Positions 55,858-64,000 of a stretch of DNA of 64,000 nt are shown in pieces; the stretch's first letter is position 1, and every line of letters starts with the position of its first letter. Source of the stretch: Acytostelium subglobosum LB1 (lineage: Eukaryota > Evosea > Eumycetozoa > Acytosteliales > Acytosteliaceae). The notes beneath the pieces are model-generated. The model worked only from the letters and a program-made list of their open reading frames with translations, searched no databases and had not been told where the DNA came from. Made by a program: the position numbers and the translations under genes. The DNA lies in the NCBI RefSeq assembly GCF_000787575.1, contig NW_012236526.1:1178001-1242000 (forward strand). The letters are read 5' to 3'.

Positions 55858-58800
55858 ATGGATGTAGAGAGTGAAGTATCTCCAGAGCAATCCTTTGTAT
55901 ATTGTCTTGACAAGGATCAGTAAGTTCAGTCATTATTGTCACTCACTCGATCGATCGATCACACAACTAACTCATTCGTTCAATCAAGTCTTTGGTGCAA
56001 GCAATGGATACATATGCGCAGATTCTACTTCAACTTGATGGAGAACTTGGCAGAGGCTAATGATGAGATCATTAACTTCAAGAACAAGGTTGATACACAA
56101 CTATCACAATGCTTCGATTGGTATGTGTCATTATAATCGTCACTTTGTGACATTTGATTGATACACTAACATTGATATATATATAGCATTATTAGATATC
56201 ACAAAGAGAAGAAGTTGATGAGACAACAACTATTGGAACAGTTCACAAAGGATAGTGTTTGGTACTTGTTCGAGATCATTGGACGACAGGATGAGGATCG
56301 AGTCAGTGCCACACTAAAGAAGTTCATTGACAATCCAACCAAAGGCAAAGATAGCATCCTATTCACATTGCATGAGATCTTTCATTATCCAGACGTATTG
56401 GATAACATGTCAATACTTCCACTCTTTACAAAGGTAACAAAGACAGTCAATCACCTCGTGTATGTTATAGATCCAACTAACTTTCGAATACTTGATACAG
56501 GCGTTGTGCATCATCATTGAGCAATATGACATATCATTCCAGAACAATGGCAACAAGGTGCCTGGACTATATATCTTATTGATGTCTGATCAAGGCACAT
56601 TGCGAAAGTGGGCCGCAGAGAACTTGTCACACATTGGCAAGCTTACAACAATGGATGAATTCCTGATCATCGATCCAATCTTTGAAAGAGTGTTCCAATC
56701 ACTCTATTGTCATCAGGAGCAGTCTCCCTACGAGTCATATATCACAACCAATATGCAAGAGTACTGGGCTGGCTTGGACCTGTTCATTCAGCAGTTTGAG
56801 CCAGAGCTACTAAAGGTAAGTGAGCAACTTTAAACATAGAGCCCAGTCAGGTGATCTAACCAGTTCAACAAACAATAGACTGTCATGGCCAGACCTTCAT
56901 ATGAGACAATGCTCGACATGTTAATCAATGAACTCAAGATGGCCACTACGAACATGTCGATCCCACCAAGTTACTTCTTGGCCTTGACGACTGTATTTGA
57001 TCGAATGGGCTACGACGGTGCCACACAGAAGCTTATGGGCAACAAGACAATTCAATCATTGTTTCAATTGATCTGCGACTACTTTGAGAAGTCAAAGCAG
57101 ATCGACACTCAACAGAGCATACTTCAGTCGTTCTCCAATCTCATCATCAACCGCAAAGACGAGCCCTTTGATGGTGCCCGCGAGGCTGTCATCGAGTACT
57201 GTCTAGAGAGATGCGCTACACCCGATGCAGCCTTCTCCGACCTCATCAAAACCAGCGCATTCACATTGGTATTGGACTTCTTACACAAGTGGTATGTTGT
57301 GTCTCGTTGACAACCACAATGTGATGCATCATATCTAACTAACTCCACAATGCAGCATTGACACCAACCAACCATTACCAAACATTAAGGGATTGGGCGA
57401 GAGACTTGTCCACTACTCACTACAACAACCGTATTTCTCAGTGATACCCGATCAGAGTCGTATTCAAACATGCACTCAGATATTGGTTCACATCCTTCTG
57501 GACAGTGCCGTTCAGCTACGCATCAGGTTTCAACAGCACTACTACCGTTCACCTGCCAACAACAACACGAATGGCAGTATAGACTTCTGGTGTGGACATC
57601 TTTGGGAGATGCTGCTCAACACCAATCCAAAATCAATCACACATCCCCTGCACGAAGCTATCTTCAAGGCACATCGAATCCTAGGCCTACTACCTGTCGA
57701 CTCCATCGACAAGTCGTCACAGAATCAACCTCCAATATTCAACTGTTTAAAGAAGTATGTATGATGGTGATGATGCTGTAGCAGTCTGGACATTATACCT
57801 AACAAATTGAACAATCAACCAATCACAGATTCTACGAAGATATATCAATATATTTAAATGCATATACTCAGGCACATCCATTGAAGACACAACGACTACC
57901 AGGAGGCACAGCAGAGAACGCTGATGTACTGGAAGGCGAGGAGTTTAGCAAGAGCATCTTCTCATTCGTTGTTTCTTCGGGGTCCAATGTGAGACAGGTA
58001 TTCCAGAAGCTGTTGATCAAGAGACATCTCACAAGTGAGGATGCTCAACCACCAACGATCACCACGTCCTTGAAGCGATCGATCAAACACAATGCAACAC
58101 CAACACTTAAAGGCGTGCTTGGTGTGTTGCGAGACATTCTGTTGGCGGTGGGCTCAACAAAGGTGGACATGGACTCACTCAGACAGACGTATTACTACTG
58201 TAATCATATACTCTACCAGCTGAAGGACAACATGCCCGATCATCTATTCTTTGTGTCACTGCTCATCGATGCACTGTGGCCAATTATCATGCTGCTGTTC
58301 TCATCGCGCACGCTCAAGACCAGCGAGCTCAAGCCAGTATTCACACTGATGACCAACTCCATCAGTATTGTTGCAAGCGAGCGATTCACCACGATCACAT
58401 CGCCACCCTCGTTCATTGTCAACTATATCAACAGTGGACAGCAGCTGTTTGACTCGCTCGACCTATACCCAGCCTACATCAAGAATCAATTACCTGCTGG
58501 CGCCACTCCATCATTCCTGCCAGTGTTTGAGTCGCTTGCCGACGACCTCTCATTTTATTACGCAGCTGGAAACAAACAGTCGAATGGCATTGCGCCTCCA
58601 ATCATTAGCATCATTGGATTCCAACAAGGATGGGTCGATCAATATCTCTATTATTCCAAAGAGCTTACACCTGAATGGTTCAATTGCTTCCTCCTCATAT
58701 TGAAAGGTATTGCCTCTCACATCCCCAACCAAGGTATCATACTTACTCAATCACACACAACACAGAGCTTCAGAGGTCAAAGGTAGATATACATGCATCA

Positions 58801-61800
58801 TTCAGGAGCAAGATCAAAGAGCTACTAGAGCCTACGAGTGTGCTCAACGACAGCCAGAGAGGTCATCTTATGAAATACAAGGACCACAATTCTGTTGCTA
58901 CCGAGACAAAGGTACCCAATCCTACAGTTGCGGTTGGTACTCCACCTAGGAGTACCTCAGCCAGCCCATCACCAACGCTACCCACATCCTCAACCACTAC
59001 GACAACAGTGGCATCTGGCGGATCAGGGTCAATCACGGCACAGTCTACAAAGCCAACTGCCAAGAAGTTGGATTGCTCGCTGGGCCTATCATGTCCCAAG
59101 ATCAACAACCCTGATCATCAACTGCGTTTCCAACACTCCAACGCCAATATACAGATGGGTAACCCCAAGCTGAATGTCTCATCGATGGCACAGTTCCTTA
59201 ATCGTCCCAAAGGAGTCAACATTGAGGGTAAGAACTACGATCAGTTCCTGGAGAAGACATTCGATCCATTCGACCAGCCACTGGCCAAGCCCATCGCGCT
59301 TGCCGAAAAGAAGAAGACCAAGGTGCTGGACATCAAGACGACGCAGACAGGTCTCGAGAAGAAGATTGAGCAGAATCGTTTGGCACAGACACAGATCAAG
59401 TTGCCCAAGGTAGACTCTTTGCACAAGATCATTCTCAAGTGGAACGCAAACAGTCTTGTTGAGAAGGAGACCAACCTCAAGTCTGTCCCAACGTCTTTTA
59501 TCAGCGACGTGGACTACATACAGATATTTGAGCCCTTGCTACTGGAGGAATTCAAGAGCCAACTTCTCAAGAGCATTGAGGAGGTGGATGCTGTCACCAC
59601 TGTCAAGCTTGAAGATGTCTCTTGTCAAGGTGACTTCCAGATCGCCGTCTTCCAGATGGACAGCGAGGAAGATGACTTTTTCGAGAACGACCTCATCCAG
59701 CTATCCCAAGATGCCTCCAGTGTATGTATTGTCTAGACTCACGGTCAGGTTGGCTATCAACCATCACATACTGACACACAAAAACAATAGGACAAGTATG
59801 AAGCATTTGGAAAGATAGAGAGCAAGACGAGAAAGGATCGAAAGGAGCACAACTTGAAGCTCTTGACAATCAAGTTCTGTGAGTTGGACACGAGGATGAG
59901 CAATATGTTCAAGCACATGAAGAAGGGCTCAATGTGGAATATAAAGAAACTGTCGTCACTACATACTATCAGCAGAGAGTACATTGCACTGCATATGATT
60001 CAACATGTACCATTGGGCAAGTTCATCATCTCACCTGGACCCTCGATCGCAACATCAAAGGACATTGCTGCCGCTGGTTTCATTCCACTCGTGTTAAAGG
60101 AGCGACTCTCAAACGACTTGAACAGCTCACAGTTGAAGGCCATCGAGCAATCAATCTCCAATCCTCAAGGCATCACTCTGCTACAGGGTCCACCTGGTAC
60201 AGGCAAGACAAAGACAATCATGGCACTGCTATCTGCGTTCCTCAGCCTAGACTTTGGTTCAAAGAAACCTGCAGGACTCGACAAGATCCTTGTGTGTGCA
60301 CCATCGAATGCAGCCATCGATGAGATTGCAATGAGAATACTTGGAAGCAATGTATATAATGCCAATGGTTTACCTTTTGTTCCATCAGCAATTAGAATCG
60401 TATGTATATTATACTTCATACTCCACCCACACCAAAAAGTAGTACGTTCTAACACATCAAGTAACAGGGTCATCCAAGTCAGATCAATCCCAAGGTGGAG
60501 TCCATATCGTTGGACTTTATGCTAAACAAGGAGATTCTGAAGAGTGGAAATGACAAGAAGCAGGTGGACGTTGACAAGCCAAACGGAAGCAGTAGCAGCA
60601 ATGGTGAATCATCAAAGTCTGAGGCGAAGCTACCAATGGCTGAGCTTCAAGAGAAGCATAGGAAGGGGTTGCTTAGACAGTGCAATATTGTTCTCTCAAC
60701 ACTCTCGGGCAGTGGCACAGAGTGGTTAGGTCGAGCCATTAAGGAGTTTGACTTGGTCATCATTGACGAGGCGGCCCAAGCCGTTGAGCTATCCACACTC
60801 ATACCACTCAGGTTCAATGTCAACAAGTGCATCATGGTCGGTGATCCAAACCAGTTGCCACCTACGGTTATCTCTCGTCTGGCATCGCAGTACCAATACG
60901 AGTCCAGTCTCTTCCAGCGTCTTGTCAAATGTGGTGTTCAGCAGCACGTCCTGTCGGTGCAGTATCGTATGCATCCAGCCATCTCCAGGTTCCCTTCGAA
61001 GCACTTCTACATGGATGCACTGGAGGATGGTCGCAATGTGCAGAGCTACAAAGAGGATTACTATCGCGATCCTCGCTTTGGCCCATTCGTCTTTTACGAC
61101 ATCACTGACAGTTTGGAGGAGAGCGGTCCAGGCTTCTCACTCAAGAACAGACTGGAGGCCAAGCTCGTTAGCGTATTCATCAGCAACCTCTACGAACAGT
61201 TCCCCAGCGCCAAGAACAAGAGCATCGGTGTCATCACACCCTACAAGCAGCAGACGCGAGAGATTCAGTCACGTGTGTCACACTTCCCCAATGTACAGGT
61301 CAACACAGTGGATGCCTTCCAGGGCTGTGAGAACGACATCATCATATTCTCATGTGTCAGAGCACACGCTGGCAAAACAATTGGTTTCTTGTCGGACATC
61401 AGGCGTATGAACGTCGGTCTGACACGTGCGCGACACTCCCTCATTATCATGGGCCACTCAAGTCTCCTCAAGTGCAACTCCACATGGGGAGCACTCATTG
61501 ATCATGCCAAGAATGTTAAGAATGGATGTAAGTATTATATACAACAATGTTAGATGAAAGATCTATAACTAACACACCTATCTTATAGACTACTCAATCA
61601 ATGCAAGGGCCATTGGCAAGGGAATACTCCCAGACAAGGATAGCTCTTCCTCTTCCTCATCCTCATCTTCATCATCATCATCACGTGGGTCAGTTTGGGA
61701 AGGTGGCGACCTGAGGAATGTGATCAATGAGAGCAAGAGCAGCAGCAAGAGCAGTAGTAGTAAGCCTAGCGAGGGCGATTTGAGGAATGTGATCAATGAG

Positions 61801-61944
61801 AGCAAGAATAGCAAGAGCGGCAGCAGCAGCAGTGATAGTAACAAGAGGAAGTATAGAGAAGAGGAATCCATACCAGATCCATCACAACTGGATCCAAGAG
61901 ACCTGCGATTAACCCTGCAATCAAATAAAGCAGTCAAGAGATAG
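55858..61944 (+). CDS. setx: Senataxin/Sen1-type superfamily 1 helicase
   Basis: Eleven exons (55858-55919, 55989-56120, 56187-56433, 56501-56815, 56879-57291, 57356-57754, 57829-58706, 58766-59721, 59791-60399, 60468-61527, 61589-61944) join exactly to 1,808 residues. The N-terminal 950 residues form the helical Sen1-N-like region (SVWYLFEIIGRQ, WAAENLSHIG). Then a Ser/Pro/Thr linker and the Upf1-like helicase: Walker A LLQGPPGTGKTKT, CAPSNAAIDEI, motif II IIDEAAQA, GDPNQLPPT, VQYRMHP, DAFQGCENDIIIFSCVRA, and motif VI NVGLTRARHSLIIMG. A Ser-rich tail contains two copies of GDLRNVINESK. The family resolves R-loops and helps terminate RNA polymerase II transcription in the nucleus. Confidence 0.95.
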
Positions 61945-61974
61945 TGTTGTGCGTGTTTAACGGCAACTGCACGA

Positions 61975-63159
61975 TTACAGAGCATATGGGTTCTCTTCTT
62001 CGATTGCTTCCTCGTCTTCGGCAATTCGCTCGCGGTATTCAACGAACCATCGTGTCTCAAACTCGCTGAATGAGTGGCCATCCACAAGGGCGATCAACTG
62101 ATTGGCGTCAAGATCTATGAGTGTGGTGTGAATGCTTGAGAGTCGCTCGTGGATTCGCTTGAGTGGTGAGTCCCATCCAGCATCCTTTGGTTGCTCGCCC
62201 TTTGTCAGTATTGATGGTGGCAAGGATCTCTTCTGCTGTATCGAGCTGAGTAGATAGTATAATGCAATTGATAATGATCGCTTGGCACAGAGTAGACGCC
62301 ATTGTGGTGTATGGCCAATGACATCTTGACCAACCGATGGGTAGACTGTCGTGCTCGCCAACATTGGACGTTGAAGTAATGGCTGATTGAGATAACATTG
62401 TGCGAGGTTGAGCCACCATTCCCAGACAGCACTATTCAGACCGATTGCTCGTTGGTACTGAACGATGGCCTCGTCGTACGCCGCCAGGTGGTGATGACAC
62501 TGAGCCAGAATGTAGATCATCGAGGAGTCTCTAAAGATGGAAGGTGCAACAGGCACAGCATCCTTGGGTATATTCGTGGGGACTGGATGCGATGGTTGAG
62601 TAGCCAAGCGTTCAAACTCGGCCATCTTGTGAACTGTGTCTTGATAGCGCGCCAGCTTGAATAGACAGCGAATCTCAACCTCGATGACAGCCATTCGTTG
62701 TGAGTTGTCACCTGCCAACGCCTTGACAAACTTGAGCAACTGCACAGAGTCCAAAAGACAGAGCTCATACTTCTTGTTTAGATAGTAATGGTCGATCCTA
62801 TAAGTAAGCATACGCATTATCTTTTTCATTTCCTTTCTCTCATTCTTTGATTCATCGTCCTCATTATTGTCATCTTTCATCTTTCTATGTTTGTTTCTCT
62901 CCTTCTTTGTCTTTGGTTTATCATCATCGATTAGATGTTCTATAGGTATAGAGGTAGGGTCGCAATCAATGAACCACTATGTTGTTGTTACTTTGTTAAT
63001 ACTGATTGACTTGCTAGAGCTCATGATTGAATATGATAAACATACCAGACTTGAATCAATCTTTGGAGAGTAATTGTCAACCTTTGGTATACCCTTCTTC
63101 TGCTTTGGCTCATTGAGCTCAAATATCAGATCATCTGTGTTGAATCCAAACTCTTCCAT
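61975..63159 (-). CDS. C8orf76-like TPR protein
   Basis: Two exons (63159-63046, 62976-61975) join in frame to 371 residues. The N-terminus MEEFGFNTDDLIFELNEP is followed by a conserved WF pair right after the intron and a Lys/Asp/Glu-rich stretch. Helical TPR-like repeats follow (YRIDHYYLNKKYELCLLDSVQLL, IRCLFKLARYQDTV, YILAQCHHHLAAYDEAIVQYQRAIGLN, WEWWLNLAQCYLN), and the end is FSEFETRWFVEYRERI, like the FEDKWF end of human C8orf76. Function of that family is not known. The gene converges on Senataxin with only 30 bp between stop codons. Confidence 0.75.
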
Positions 63160-63254
63160 TTATCTCTACCTGTTGTACAAGAAGTAATATAATGTTGTCT
63201 CAAATTGTTAGGGAATTTTTGTCAGAAAACGAACGATTCAAACACTGAATAGTT

Positions 63255-64000
63255 ATGGGTGGATTGGGAAAAGTGAAGTACACTCTGTCAGATAACTATC
63301 AAAACACAACACAAAGACATATAATGGATATTGAAAGGACTTCAATACTGTTGACCAAACAGAATGATATTCTATCAAGACTTGATCAACTCAGTAAACG
63401 TCTAAACAACTTGACACCAAGTGATGAGATTACAAAGACACAACAACATGTCTCTGATTATGCAAAGTCAATCGATTTGAAGTAGGTAGTCAACATTGAT
63501 CAATGCTCTCAATCAACATGTTGGTCTGACTCAACACAATGACAACAACATTCATTCATTCAGGAATGAATTAGTTCGAGTACCATCACCTTATTATACA
63601 TGGACATTGGAGCAGAGGGCATGCTACTTGGATGCACCATCACCAGATCATCTCTGCAAGAGTATTATAATGGAGAACATTGACTGTGTCAACAGTGATA
63701 TGTCTGATCCATTCAATAGTCGCTACTACCTGGTCATCATTCAGTACACGACCAAGATACAGAATCAAAAGGTGCTCAAGTTTGTCAAGTCATTGGGCAG
63801 TCAGAGTCGTCAGAGCAACCAGCCACTGTCAAAGGCAAACTATCGATTTACCTTGGCAACGAGTGAAGCATCACATCGTATGACTGGCTTTGAGTACAAT
63901 GCTGTCTGTCCAATTGCCACTATCGATCGCATACCAATAATCGTGTCCCAGGCGATCCTATCGCTGAAAAATCAAGTCGTATGGTTGGGAGGAGGAGAGA
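63255..64000 (+). CDS. YbaK/aminoacyl-tRNA deacylase-domain protein (3' end outside window)
   Basis: Exon 63255-63481, then 63564 to the window end; the gene runs off the right edge. The N-terminal 75 residues form a coiled coil (DILSRLDQLSKRLNNL). The second exon has the YbaK/ProX fold features: YTWTLEQRACYLDAPSPDHLCKS, YYLVIIQYTTKI, NYRFTLATSEASHRMTGFEYNAVCPI. The family edits mischarged tRNAs (for example Cys-tRNA-Pro); a YbaK-like domain with such an N-terminal helix is typical of uncharacterised amoebozoan and kinetoplastid proteins, so the substrate is open. Confidence 0.8.

Overview
The window is nuclear DNA of a social amoeba (Dictyostelia). The evidence is compact genes with short AT-rich GT-AG introns (about 45-170 bp, often donor GTAAGT or GTATGT), AT-rich spacers full of (GATT)n, (TCA)n and poly-Asn/Gln/Ser codons, and gene families typical of this group: an AcrA-type adenylyl cyclase, a ComC/Tgr-like IPT/TIG receptor, an FNIP-repeat protein, a B-box/kelch protein, a Dicty CTDC repeat and the cytoplasmic O-fucosyltransferase Spy. 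Coding GC is clearly above that of D. discoideum, which suggests a less AT-rich dictyostelid lineage; I cannot name the species. Four ambiguous bases (9644, 9754, 38604, 38607) and several one-base frame slips in otherwise good genes suggest a draft assembly.

Layout. 1-3.7 kb is accessory: a decayed minus-strand remnant, an intact Crinkler/RHS-type NTPase-nuclease gene (800-2885) and a CTDC/filamin pseudogene. 3.9-27.8 kb is ordinary host territory: B-box/kelch protein (-), HELQ helicase (-), ALG3 (-), AcrA (+), an LRR protein (+), an ABCG half-transporter (-), a large lectin/TIG/EGF receptor (-) and a four-helix membrane protein (-) with duplicated upstream segments. 28.8-38.9 kb is a second accessory island: remains of a Polinton-like element (PolB part, structural-type ORF, zinc finger, an adenain-like protease ORF and a small partner ORF), an intact Crinkler-type gene with a SAM domain and a probable mitochondrial presequence (30621-33074), and a third, damaged Crinkler-type gene (36224-38909). 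39.2-64 kb is host again: Spy, an orphan protein, a Pro/Gln-rich small protein, an FNIP protein, ABT1/ESF2, PIGW/GWT1, a purple acid phosphatase, a gamma-glutamyltransferase, a spermidine-synthase-like methyltransferase, SAYSD1, Senataxin/Sen1, a C8orf76-like TPR protein and a YbaK-domain protein running off the end.

How genes relate. The host genes are unlinked housekeeping functions: N-glycan and GPI assembly (ALG3, PIGW), DNA repair and R-loop biology (HELQ, Senataxin), ribosome biogenesis (ABT1) and cAMP signalling (AcrA). The most unusual feature is the association of three Crinkler/RHS-type genes, with different N-terminal headers but a shared NTPase layout and, in two of them, related introns, with fossil selfish elements.
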